Source of the DNA: Argopecten irradians
Taxonomy: Eukaryota > Mollusca > Bivalvia > Pectinida > Pectinidae
Direction of reading: 5' to 3'
DNA length: 64,000 bases
Assembly (NCBI RefSeq): GCF_041381155.1
Contig: NC_091142.1
Span: forward strand, 40,101,604-40,165,603
In this document: positions 1-12,001 of the stretch, in pieces
Layout of the letters: each line of letters begins with the position of its first letter
Position numbering within the stretch: position 1 is the stretch's first letter
Program-made: the position numbers and the translations under genes
The notes under the pieces: model-generated
The model's input: the letters and a program-made list of their open reading frames with translations, nothing else
Told to the model about the DNA's origin: nothing
The model's database searches: none

Positions 1-142
1 TGCTACTGCTACATTACTCTACTACATGTGTAATCGTCACAGCTGCTGTGCAACATACACATATAATTTGGCATTATGCTTTTTGCTGCGGTATCATGAT
101 GGCTTCAAATCTGACCACTTTGATAAACTGCAAGTCAGGAGC

Positions 143-237
143 CTATCTCGGGTAACATCTCCCAAGCCGTGAGACTACGTGATACCGCGCTAGTCTCTCC
201 TCCTGCTGCTGACATTCACGGGCACCGTCACAGATCC
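143..237 (-). CDS. Probable last exon of the vWA gene (Cys-rich tail)
   Basis: The vWA exon ends in phase 1 at a GTAAGC donor. At 238-239 there is an AG on the minus strand, and reading on in the matching phase gives ICDGARECQQQEERL, then about 15 more residues and a TAG at 143-145. The total coding length then becomes exactly 637 codons. The charged, cysteine-bearing sequence looks coding, but the acceptor has a weak pyrimidine tract and the implied intron is 2.3 kb, so this is an inference. Confidence 0.4.
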
Positions 238-2540
238 CTACCAATCAATCTAATATTTTGTTTACTTTCCCATATATACTCTATCAAATTTACTTTTAAT
301 ATAACTAACATTTCTAATCTAACTATCAATTCATTTTGTTTCAAATTCGATGCTGTGTTTTAACATCCTTCTCTTTAAAACTAGTTCCGTGGTAAAACGG
401 CTCTCCTTCAAAATGTTTCCAACAACGACATTGTGATGTAAACGATTTATCTTGTTAGTTTTATTTAAAGTTATGGGTAAAATTTTTTTTATCTTTTTGA
501 ACAGAATAAAATTATAATGTTGTTATAAAAGTAAATGTACAATATTTTAAAGAAAAAACACATGTAGCATTTCATGGGTTTTTTTCAGATGACAGCACTT
601 ACAACGATTATTCATGTGTGAAATTTGATATGCAAATACATTCTTTCATCAATGGTTTCAGAGATAAAAAAAATTATACAGTGTAAATAAGCATATCCGT
701 GCATTGATTTTTTTTATTTAAGAAAATATAAAAAAATTGTTTGGCATCGATGTAAAGAACGTTTATACTCTGTTATTACCATACATGTAATACCTTCAAA
801 AAAGATTGGTTTCAAATATACTCTCGTAAATAAGTATATCTGTGTACGATGATATTTTTCATTCGAAAAAATATATATGTAACTTGTTTTGCTATCGATG
901 TAATGAACGTTAATAGGTTTAATCGTTTTATGCATTCTTACAAATATACTTTCAGAAGGAAAACGTGCATAATTAAAGTCATGACTTCAATCTGCACAGC
1001 AGTAAGTATGTGGCCATGGTGTCATGCTTCGGGACGCCTTATCATAATAACAAACACATGAGGTAATGAGATGGCGGACGCAGGGGGTCATGCTGACCGG
1101 TCAAGCTAGCATAATGGGGCCCACAACAGGGACCACGATTTACAAGCAGTCTATTTACTGTATTCCATTCTCAAATAGAGAAATATATAGCAATAAAAAA
1201 GAAGTGTGAAATAGAGGACTTATTGCACCATTCCTGGGAACATTTCATCTGTAACAAGTTTATATCAATAACAAATTAATAAAGTTTATTATTTAGCCTG
1301 GGTGTAACCTGCCATGTGTGCATCTCACCTACAAATAATGAAATATGCCATGGCTTGTTAGTTAGATATATCACTCATTTTGACTATGGAATTAAATCCA
1401 TGTCTGGCGGAAGTCACTACGGTTCTGACTCGGCCTATGATTAATTATAAGGAGAACACAACAGGGCTCGGAAACAGTGGTCAAGTAGGGCATGTGTTTA
1501 CAGTACAAATTTTATATACATTAGGTCAAGGATTTCACTTATAAATCATTGATTATATGTATTATTTCACATAATAAATCAAAACATATAATATTTTCTA
1601 TTGTAATATATACATTGTTTGTAAGGTATAAAATTAATTAGCAAATCAAAATCTCGTGTTCTCTTTGTTGACTTTTCTGATGCTTCGACCAATCTGAGAA
1701 AAGGAGATATATGTAGACAAGAGGAAATTGTCAAAAAATTATTCAGAGATAAAATACTATGTTTGCCAGCCCAGGTTTATTAATTACTACCCTTAGTAAA
1801 CGGAAATGATAAGCAGAGTAGATATAAACAATAATTAATGAAAGGAAAATAAACATACTAGTACATACATACTAGTACATACTTATTTGAAACAACCAAT
1901 CAAACGTTTATAAAACCTGTTCAATCAGATTTTATATATCGCGTCAATAAAGTATATTTGTACTAATGAAACCCTTTACATGCGGCGATAAATCGGAAGT
2001 CTCATACCGTCATGTATATTTTTTTCATCTATCTCTTGAATAATATTTTTTAAACACACAATGTTCTCACAACAATAGAAACATTTAAACTCATCAAACT
2101 CATCGAAAGTTATATAATGATTTTATTGCATTTGACACAAATTCATTTATCTTTAATTTAGGAGAATCGGTACATATATAATATACACTGCCCTCCAAAA
2201 GTTCTGTTACGTATACATTTTGACAAATAAAATTAAAAAACAAAATAATTCCAATATCGTTTTAGTTATAATGTGAATATTTTATTGTCCAAATACAATT
2301 TTTCAAGATAATTCAATGGCACTGAGTTCATGTTTTTATACAGAATTAGGAGAGTTGTAACTTAACTTTTGAGGGCAGTGCATATAATATAGCGTTGGTG
2401 TATTCATTGAATGTTTCTGATACAAATATTAATTTAATATACTTTACGCAAATTCGTAGATAACATAAATTTTACAGGTATAATATATATATTCATGAAA
2501 TGTATCAAAACATTTGAATATAGAAAAATGCATTGCTTAC
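238..2540. other. Inferred intron 9 of the vWA gene
   Basis: This is 2.3 kb of AT-rich DNA. Apart from the MITE at 2184-2382 and a short direct repeat near 1855-1880 (catactagta units), I see no exon or other element that I can support. Confidence 0.35.
2184..2382. mobile_element. MITE, about 200 bp, Tc1/mariner-like
   Basis: It has terminal inverted repeats CACTGCCCTCCAAAAGTT (from 2186) and AACTTTTGAGGGCAGTG (ending 2380), flanked by AT/TA-rich sequence consistent with TA target duplication. The interior is AT-rich and non-coding. It lies in the inferred last intron of the vWA gene. Confidence 0.65.
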
Positions 2541-5500
2541 CGTAGCAGATAGCACTAACGAAATCCTGGACATCGCTCGTTTCAATCACTTCCACTGGGT
2601 CCCTCGTCAGCCAGTAAGTGTACCACGAACTGGGTGTGAAGACTAATGACTTGATATTGTCACGTGATCTGAGCCCGTATCCCGCCGCTAATATGGACAC
2701 GTTGCTGTCGCGGAGGTTCTGCAGCGCGGAGGAAAGCATACTATCATTAAGTCCATCATATTGACCATCTGTTATTACCATCACAAACTGCTGTCTTGAC
2801 CAGCTGGCATTGTTGGTCAGATAAGAGGATAGGTTATACAGGGCTGTGTCGATCCTGAGAGGGGGCAATTGCACTGTTGCGTTAGGGTTCATTGTGGTAG
2901 AAGTGAAAATGTTAGTGGAACCAGACGGGGCTGTTGAGTTAATATCCACAGTTGTTGGTGATGCCGTCGTCGTTGGGATGGGCGTAGCTGCATCACTGAT
3001 TCCTGTAGTATAGCCGTTAACTTGAGATCCCACCGTTACACCATCTTCAAACGAAATCAGTGTTTCAAATGAAATGTCAAATATGTGCAGAGAAAACTCT
3101 GTATTCTTCACAACATCAATCATCTTTTTGATAAATTTTATTGCCACGTCAATGTCGTCGCTCTCCGTCAATCGAGATCTCACGATCAGAAATGACATCT
3201 GTGACATCGCAAGGCAGGCTGGAACAAAATCAAATACTATGATAAATGCAGGCTAAATATTAACGTACCACCATTAAAGTATTATACGTAGACGCGCATA
3301 AATATAAAAAAAATACCAAGAACAAATATTCCCCGAAGTGTAAGCGTTTTCTTGAAAAGGACACCACAATATACACAGGACGCCAGCCATTGCTAAAGAC
3401 ACTCGCCATATAAGAAAGACCCACCATAGATGTATAATTTCAAATACCAGTGTATTTTTTATGTTTTGTTATTTGTACATCACATACCATGATGATGTTC
3501 GTGACTGAAATCTTGTCAACCAACTTATTTTCGCGGCGACATAGTTTCGCATTTTCACGCATGAGGATTTAGTTTCGTATTTCACGCCTGAGGATTTTGT
3601 TTTGCGATAAAGACATATTTTAGTTCTAATTTGTCTGATTTAAAATATTTTGCTGGAATTTATTTCAGCGAATTGTTATCGCCTGTAGTTGCTTTACAGT
3701 AGTCTTTCCTTAAACAGCATTAGGCATTACCGTCGCATTGGAAATACATATCGAGGGAGACCATAGGCTCTCCGTTATCGTCGGGTGGTATGAAGGTAAG
3801 CGACAGGTCTTGTCTGTTATAGGTAATCTTCAGATTGGTGGGTTTACTAAAGACGATGATCTCCTTCCCTTTGGTCAATAGTAGATCAAGCACAGGTGAC
3901 TGGCTGTCAATACTGGTATTGAGACCGGCGTCGTACCCCTTCACAACACACGGCATGATGCTCTTAATTCGGACGTTCATCAGGGCACCGTCCACGTTGT
4001 TTTGAAATGAGGCGTTCAGAAAGAAATCGTTGTTACTCTGAACGTTGGTTATGTTCTCCCAAAAACTGGGATCGTCCATTATGTCCTTCGTGTCCACAAT
4101 CATCTATAAAATTAGCATTGGTGAGAAATGATTGATTGCATTAGATGTTTTGAAATGATTATTCATAATTACATAATTACATTGTAATTTGGAAATCAAC
4201 CATAATATGTTTACCTGTTACTGCAGCACCATTGTTGCTCAATAAAAAATTACGTATTTTTGTCAATTTGTGATTTTGTCATTTTCAGTGACAAGTATCA
4301 GCCAAATATTTTTGATCATACGAATTCGTGTTTTTCAATTTAATAAAGCCGTTGCATAAATTTAATTAATTACACATGTGTAATATAACATATCGGCATT
4401 ATGAGTGGTTTATTTAGCGTGAATGGTATTCTAAAACGACCTTTTGCTTTTACAACGAATTTTAAAAACATATAATACCTCAAGTTGGTCATCTCCGCCG
4501 TAGAGGTCAATGAAGTCGCCATCTTCGTCCCGTATGACCGTCCGAGTTGTCCCTGTGTTGATCATTCTTTGGTTTTCTACATACGTGTACTTATTCTGAT
4601 GATAGGATAGCACCTACAACAACAATGCAATTATATCAGTGAAAATATCTTTTCTAAATTTTTTTTTTAATTTTACACTTTTTTACAGAACTTTTTTTTT
4701 ATTTCACCAGCTTTCAAAAATGAACTTAAGATATTTATATATATATATATCAGTAGCATATAACAAATCAAAATTCACAATTCTATATCTTGACTGAACA
4801 CCATCAGTCATTAGAATTTTAGTGACTAGCCGAACTTAATAATTGTGATTAAAATGAATTAATCAGTGTTTTATATTATTGAAAAATACAAGCAACATGC
4901 TCTAGTATATTCACACGTATAATACATTCTTTGCAACAAAGATACCAAACATGTTTTATCATTCATACTCACAAAGCCTAATCATCAATAATCTCCGCGT
5001 GATCCTTGTAATCCTAACCTATAGAGCCCCCAGGGTGCTCTCCCCATATTACGGCGCTCATTAGCATGTGTATGTATCATTTTTCTCCTGCCACGCTTAT
5101 TATGGAATGTGCGTGTTGTGGTGAGGGGGAGGCTTTGGGATGGGTAGAGGGATATACAACCTTGGAGGACAGAGGAAATTAAATATCTCCTACACGGCTT
5201 AAGATATTACAAATAAAACTTTACAATATACTTAAAACATTCTGACTCTAGTCGCAAAGAATTGTGGAGATAATTGTGATTTTGTTGAGTAATCTGAATT
5301 GAATCTCAGGGGTCAATTTATCAGAAGACGCACGTATACTAAAAGCTCCGTGTCATTGTACTGGACAGAGTCCGGTCTCACGTAAGGGATGTCCAGTGTA
5401 CTGCTATATTTAGTAACCATCTCATCCAGTTGTGTCCCTTTACTCTTGATTGTTGCTATGACAATGTTTCCTTGCTGAATCTCGATTTCGTTGCTTGACG

Positions 5501-8500
5501 TCGGAGTATTGATTACAAGTGTCATGAACTGCAGTAGTTTTTCCTCCGTGGAGTTAACATACGCCAAGGACTAAAACAATCAAAGTGAAGACGAGTCCTT
5601 TACATATGGAATTTTATGAGACTGAGTTTAATGTATTGATCTGTTTTCTTCATTAATTAACATATTTTCTCTGTAGTTTACACATTTAGTGAACTATTTT
5701 ATGAGAAGAATATGAAGCATTTAGTATCTTGCGAATGAAAAGATGACTAAGGAACCGGTTTTCCGTAAAACTTTGATCAGCTGTTACAATTCACGGCCTA
5801 AAAACCAAATCCAACCATTTCCCGGACTGATCCGACCGTTTGTGTCAATAAAAACACAATAGGGTCACTGCGATTATAAACTCTGTCGTGCAAACTTGTC
5901 CAGATTTTAATATCAGAAATTATTGGGGTTTTTTTTGTCCAAACACAAACAAATATGCAATTTCCACACTCATAAGCAACAAAAGGATCAATATTTTCTA
6001 TATTTTTCACTTCAATGAGCTGGATGTGCTTGTCATTTGCATACAGCACATGTTTGCCTAATCATACTTCTTTGACAGCACCACAAACCGGCAAAATAAC
6101 GACACCATCATTAAAATTAAAATCAATAAATAAAGTTCGGATTATGCATGTATAGTGATCAATGTAATTTCGTTACCTTGGTACTATCGATGGAACAGCT
6201 AGTCGGGTTGTCTGCTGTGCACGTAAGGAAACTGATGACATCCAGCATAACTTCTACCATTCTGATCAGCTCTGTTAAAGATCATGTTTATTTTAATCAA
6301 TTTACATTCATATAAAATCCATAATGGTCAACACTTTTTTTAAAGATGCTACACCGCCGACAGAGCATAAATGATATTCATCATTTGAACAATAATTGGT
6401 GTTTAATCGTGTATACATATATATGCCTAATAAACACAAAAAAAACAAACACAAAATATTTTTTTCGTCTTTAGTGCATGCGCAATCATTACTTCATTCT
6501 ATATAAGATACAGTGTCACGGAATTTTTTCGGGATGCAATTAATTACTTTTCATATTTTTAACTTGAAGTAAAATTTGAAGCTCAAATTTTTCAACGGTG
6601 GTAATGGTGTAAAGTAAGTAACTTTTGTAACTGAAGAAAATATATTAAATCGTCTGCTCCTGTTCTGGATAGTGAAAAAATACCCTTTGTCAGCAGTGGA
6701 GCATTTTTAATTAATACATGTATAATTATGATATTTGTAAACCTATTTCTATTTTCCAATTACACGTTTTTTCTGCCTACAAAATCAGTCATTTTTTAAG
6801 TATACATGTCCTCACTATAACTCGCCTACACATAACATAGAGTTATTTGCCCTTGCGAAATATAATGGCTGTGATGTCACGTTCGAAGCTGTGTGGGTGA
6901 AAATGATACCATTTTCTCAAAAATTGACGTCATACAAACAAAACATGACGTAAGAATTAATGTCTACTCGCAAGGGCAGATCACTCGTATATACAATCTG
7001 TATACACAGGTGTATGTAAATGTATGTTTCTTATATAAAGCGTTCCATTATCATATAGATCAGTTCATAAGCAGTATTAAAATAATTATTTAACTTACAT
7101 ATCAAATATCTAATGTGTAACTTCTTTGTTTAGTTTATGAAAAGACAATGGTTAGGCAAAAAATATGTATGTCTGTTTAGGGTTACATTGGCAAAATATA
7201 ATAGGGTCGGTAGGTAGTTTTTTTATTTTATTTTTTTTAGTGTCGTTCACTCTAAAGTAATGGCCAGAACTGGAGTCTGACATCGAAATCCGGTCTTTTA
7301 ATTTTCTTATAGAAAAGTGGAAAAAATTAGGGTTGGGGTTAAAAATTTAGTGTCGGTCGGGTAACCACAAACAGACATTTTTTTTGCCTTATTGATCACG
7401 GGTAAATACACCGTTTCCGAAATACAACGTTCAGTCAATTTAGTTATGTGACTTTCATCCAATCGGAACTCCTCGGATGTGACACAATGGCATCCATTTT
7501 GAAACTAATTAAGGGACTTTTTTCATAACAACTAGCTGCCACCCTCGAAAAGTGTCAGTTCGTCGATGCTGTGTTTTCCGTCTCGAAGAAAAAAATTGTT
7601 ACATTCAATTTCTTAAAATACGACTTACGTTATAGAAATTCAATATTTCAATAATGATTAATTTTCTTGTGCGCAGTTAGGGCGTAATTAGGTTTCCCGG
7701 CGAAGATAAATGTTTGATTATTTCCATATTCTTACATCTATAATGTTATGTTTTACATCCGAGGAGTTCCGGTTCATTTTCATCCCCACGTGGCTTTATT
7801 TAGGACACATTTGAAACAAAATGGCAGCATATGTAATGCTTGTACATGAGTGGAAAATTACATAGTATGACAGAACATTTAACTTTAATTTTCGAAACAT
7901 GTTGCATTAAATGTAATCCAAATATGCATGAAAAATGAATTTAGACATTTCACAAGGAAATGGCATGTTATAAGTTACGGCATCAAATTAAACTGTCACA
8001 ACAGTATCTGACGTCACACTCATAAATATTTCATAACTTACATCTATCTGGGTACTTTTTTTCCAAAAATCAATAACAAATAAGAAACACAAAACATAAG
8101 TTTGTCTTAGTTCCATTATCGGGCAAGTATTACCAACAATGACCTTTACTCGGACATTGGTATTCTCTGCCTATAAGTGTCACCCGACACCGCCATGACG
8201 GAAAATGTGCCCTAAATTTTTCGCGGTCACATGACCAAATCAACGTTTTTTTTATCTCCATCCTAGAAGAGTTCATTGTATCCAGGAATCGGCGTATTCT
8301 GTAATGTCCTTACCTGTCGCTATAGCAATCATACTGGTGTCGTCTAACGGTGTTTGGCCATACTTAATGATGACGTTATCTATCATACTCCCGGTCTCAA
8401 ACTGGAAAACAATCCCATGCTAAATGTAATAATATATGTAAAAGCTCATTATACTCTAAATGGCCATTGGAGTTGCATCTGTATTTGAATTCATCGTTAC

Positions 8501-10822
8501 TAGTTAATTAAAAGGGAACAAACGTATAAACATGGTGACGGTCTGAGATTGCATTCGATTTGTTAAAAAAATATCCACAATATTTACGCCCGTTACTATG
8601 GAGACGAATTATGATTGCAGTGATTCTCTTAAGTTTTCTCATCTGTGGATTACTACAGTAATGATAAAATATGTTGTTAATTTAAAATTCACTATGGTCT
8701 ACTATCTCGTCATTTCTTTTTCTTTTTAACAATATGCATCGACCTCGGCCTTGATTTTTATTTCAAAATATTCAAAACCCAAGATGGAGTTGAACCTACC
8801 AAGGACTCCTCCAGGGTTTCGTCCTGGTTGGCGAGGTCTGTCGATAAAATTTGTCGGACATCCCTAAGATTTGTGAGGGTGGTGCTGGCATTAGAAGTAT
8901 CGTCATAAAACGTCGGGATAGACACCATCAAACACTGTCCTGTAAAATTATCCCATTTCATAAAATCTAAGATGTCTCAGCAATCGTTTACAAGCGCGTT
9001 ATCTGCTCACATAGCAGTTAATCATTATGACCATTATAGCATCGAATGTACGTTTTTTCAATTGTGATAATAAAATGATAATCAAAATGTAAATAAACGG
9101 TTCCTTTATTTGTTTTATCGACAAAATGGACGAGTGCCTGATCAAACTTTACAAGCGTCTAAAATGACTACCATCTCGCTGTAAGAATGCTAGAGTAAAT
9201 CAAAACCCTCAATATCCGGTCATAGCGCTCAAGTCACTTTCAATCCATATTTACTATCGACAGAACATCCTAATCCCTTCCCCACGCATGCCAATATAAA
9301 ATAAACACCATATACATGTCGACGACAAGCTGGATTTGTTGAATAAGGGAATTAATTTATAACTATTAATTAAGTTCATGTTTTAGTGATCATATGCTGG
9401 AACAAAATTATAAATGGTTTAGTGAAGTTGGCTCGACATACGACATTCGACATTCAATATTAAAAAAAAAAATATAAGATCTTGCTGGCCAACGAGCGAT
9501 TTTTTTAATGTTGTGCAGCTCGACATACGATATGTTTTCCTACTAAGTATAGATACTTACTGTATCCACACCGACATGTTGAGATGAGCACGGACAGGAA
9601 AATCCACACGATAACCTAAAGGAGACAAAGTAACGAATCATCACTGACAGAAAACAGCTGTATTTTTTCACGTGCGCTGATTCCATTGACTTCCTATAAT
9701 CCTATTGGTTGATCCATTGTTTGAAAGTCGGACATGTTTGTTGAACATTGTAATACGAATGTGTTAATAAATGTTACACTGCAAATGTAACACTGCTAAA
9801 TACATAAGAAATGCTGCTGGATAAAAAGAATACTGTAAAAATTATAATACATACTTTACTTTATTTACAGAACGAAAAGGTTAACCGAAAATTATGAAAA
9901 TATTTATTTCCCAAAGATCGTTAATTCGAAGCGAGGAAGTATCACTAACGCCACTCACAGCTTCTTCACAATAAACCGACATTTTGTCCACATCTTTCAG
10001 TAAAGATTCTATAAGCCTGGATGGTTATATTGAGAAGGCAATACGTCAAGTGTATTTAATTATCTATTATATATCTTAAGTTTAGAATTTGACCGCTTTC
10101 CTGATGTACAGCACAAACGAAATGTCCCCTCTCCCCAGATTTCTACGTTGAAATGAGGATAAAAATTGTTGGTATACATTTCAATCAAGGACGCCAATAA
10201 GATAATAAAACATACACCTGGCTCGATGTATTCATACTTTATCGATATCCCTATTTCTTGTCATTTTATATGTAAGAGTACGTGATTTAGATATGTAATA
10301 AGATTCGGTACATGTTCCTGAACATGCAGATACATCATGACAAAATTTACACGTTCTCTTTGAACCTGGCGGAATCACAATTTTAGACAAAATGTCTTCA
10401 AAGGATATTTAAAACTATATCATATATTTTTTTAATAGCATTTGAACAATAATTAGTGTTTAATCGTGTGTGTATATATAGGTTCTATATATATCTTATT
10501 AACACAAAAAATAATATGAAAAATATATTTTGCTGCTGGTGCAAACGCAATCAGTATTTCATTCCATACAGGACATAGTGGCACTAAATGTTTTCGGGAT
10601 GCAATTCATTTTTTTTTTGTATATTTTTATCTTGAAGTAAAATCAGAAGCTCAAACTTTTCAAAGTAGGTAATTGTGTAAAGCAAGTAACTTTTATAAAT
10701 GAAGAAAAATAGTAGATCGTCTGTTCCTGGTGTTGATAGAGAAAACAACATTTGACCGCGGTGGGGCATTTTTAAAATAATAAAATGTTTTAAAGGCGTT
10801 AACTCACCCGACCAGGCCACAT
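2541..10822 (-). CDS. Secreted von Willebrand factor A domain protein, multi-exon
   Basis: Nine exons join in phase on the minus strand: 10808-10822, 9561-9615, 8800-8939, 8314-8401, 6177-6271, 5334-5570 (donor could be 6 bp earlier, same phase), 4479-4613, 3731-4103 and 2541-3218. Nearly all introns have good GT/AG signals. The start is ATG TGG CCT GGT CGG then a GTGAGT donor; exons 1-2 give a signal peptide (MWPGRVIVWIFLSVLISTC). Residues about 25-379 are extracellular-looking with several N-glycosylation sites; they faintly resemble the region before the GPS in polycystin-like proteins, which I do not claim. Residues about 385-600 are a vWA fold: FIKKMIDVV helix, FVMVITDGQYDG strand and metal loop, AAGYGL strand. 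The first MIDAS motif (DxSxS) reads VRSRL, so metal binding is doubtful. A Thr/Pro/Ser-rich insertion interrupts the domain. With a likely last exon at 143-237 the protein is 636 residues. Function unknown; probably an extracellular adhesion or matrix protein. Confidence 0.78.
6340..6710. mobile_element. TTAA-flanked MITE, copy 1
   Basis: About 365 bp flanked by TTAA at 6340-6343 and 6707-6710, with inverted ends starting AGATGCTACACCGCCGACAG and ending GTCAGCAGTGGAGCATTTT. The interior shares the motif GAACAATAATTGGTGTTTAA and the same order of segments with copies at 10409, 24994 and 42476. TTAA targeting is typical of piggyBac-type transposases; no transposase is present. It lies in intron 5 of the vWA gene. 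Confidence 0.8.
6831..6995. mobile_element. Palindromic MITE with TGACGTCA, copy 1
   Basis: An imperfect palindrome: the left arm carries GAGTTATTTGCCCTTGCGA and the right arm TCGCAAGGGCAGAT, with TGATGTCA, TGACGTCA and TGACGTAA inside. It is clearly related to the element at 58947-59128. It lies in intron 5 of the vWA gene. Confidence 0.55.
7155..7388. mobile_element. MITE, 234 bp, PIF/Harbinger-like
   Basis: Terminal inverted repeats of about 28 bp (GGCAAAAAATATGTATGTCT at the left; complement of the right end GGCAAAAAAAATGTCTG) continue to GGTTAC on both sides. A TTA flanks each end, as expected for the 3-bp TWA target of PIF/Harbinger. The interior is non-coding. Confidence 0.6.
7464..7771. 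mobile_element. MITE, about 308 bp
   Basis: It is bounded by near-perfect 19-bp inverted repeats: CGGAACTCCTCGGATGTGA at the left and TACATCCGAGGAGTTCCG at the right. No target duplication is clear and no coding sequence is seen. It sits just downstream of the Harbinger-like MITE, in the same intron. Confidence 0.55.
10409..10775. mobile_element. TTAA-flanked MITE, copy 2
   Basis: The interior matches the copy at 6340 (GAACAATAATTAGTGTTTAA, then the same downstream order), ending GCGGTGGGGCATTT followed by TTAA. The first ~20 bp have decayed, so the left end is less certain. It lies in intron 1 of the vWA gene, 33 bp from the first exon. Confidence 0.7.
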
Positions 10823-12001
10823 CTTGCTTACTTCTGCGATCACATGAAAAACCATCTGAACGCGAGGTTATGTATTTAATATTCTTATTTTCGTCTGTTC
10901 TTAGAGGTCAATAAAATCAATTTTATAATGCTCGCCGTGTGGCGGCGGTTATAATTCAATGAAACAAAGATACAATGTTTGTGCAGTGAAATGGGTTGTG
11001 TTTAAAGTTCATAATGAGTAAACATAGCCATTCATATCACGCTGCCAATTAAAATTTTTCTATTCAGAATAGCTTACAACGAAGATATATATCTTAAAAC
11101 TGTATTCTGTATTGAGGTTCATATATATATGCGTATTTACATTTTTTTAAATTAAATTCGCAAATATACTTGTGTGGAATTAATTCAAATGAGATGATCT
11201 TAACCCGCTGAGCTACCATTACGCAACATTCACACTGTATTGAGAGCGCTAACATTGTATGTTAAAAGTAAACATGTGGATGATAAAGTATAACGATCAA
11301 CTGTTTAATCAGAAGTCAACATTAGGAAAAGTAAGTCATTTGACATTTATTTTAGGAATAGTGAGATGTCGCTATCAAGAAATGGGAAATTAAAGTTCGA
11401 ATTTGCAATAATCCTTCTTATCGTATAACTTTAATGTTCGCTTCTTTTCGACTTACGTGTATCTTTATTCATTCAAAATGCAGAAAAGGTCATATACACA
11501 GGTACTATTTCTTCACATGAAATTCACCTTTTTGCCCCGGTTCACGTGAAAGTCACATGTTTGTTTGTTTGTTTGTTTGATTTATTAACGTCCTATTAAC
11601 AGCTATGGTCATGTAAGGACGGCCTCCCATGTATGCGGTGTGTTGCGTGTATGTTGTGCGAGGTGCGTGTTTTGGAACTTCACATGAAGAAATGATGCCT
11701 GTGTATTGCTTCCATGTTAACAAGTTAGATTCCGTGTTAGAGTTTGCTTTTTGGATATAGTCGTTCTGTTAATAATAGAACATTATAGAACACTCGATTT
11801 ATTAATAATTTGTACCAGCAACTAATTATAACTTCACGCAAAGAAAATATTAATTAAATTTCCAATTTGACTTTAAAACTGTACACCTGTTGAAATTTTA
11901 GACAAACTTTCAATGAAGTATGGCAATTACAAATGTACATGTTTATGTAACCTGAAAAATATCATTCAATAAATTGTCAGGAATATGTCCCGGTAAGCTT
12001 T
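10823..12001. other. Intergenic, upstream of the vWA gene
   Basis: No gene is seen. It should hold the promoter of the vWA gene (to the right of 10822), but I recognise no clear core promoter motif. It contains the dispersed-repeat fragment at 11556-11690. Confidence 0.5.
11556..11690 (+). repeat. Fragment of a dispersed mollusc-type repeat
   Basis: A (GTTT)n run leads into TTATTAACGTCCTATTAACA and a GGTCATGTAAGGACGGCCTC segment. The same opening is present at 27430-27480 (TTAGCGTCCCATTAACAGCC, then GGTCATTTAAGGATGTCC), so this is an interspersed repeat. The class is not determined. Confidence 0.6.

Noticed and set aside
10584-10820. 78-codon frame starting MAWSG over the first vWA exon
   Set aside because: Wrong frame; it runs into a MITE. 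The in-phase reading MWPGR followed by a GTGAGT donor gives a signal peptide with exon 2.
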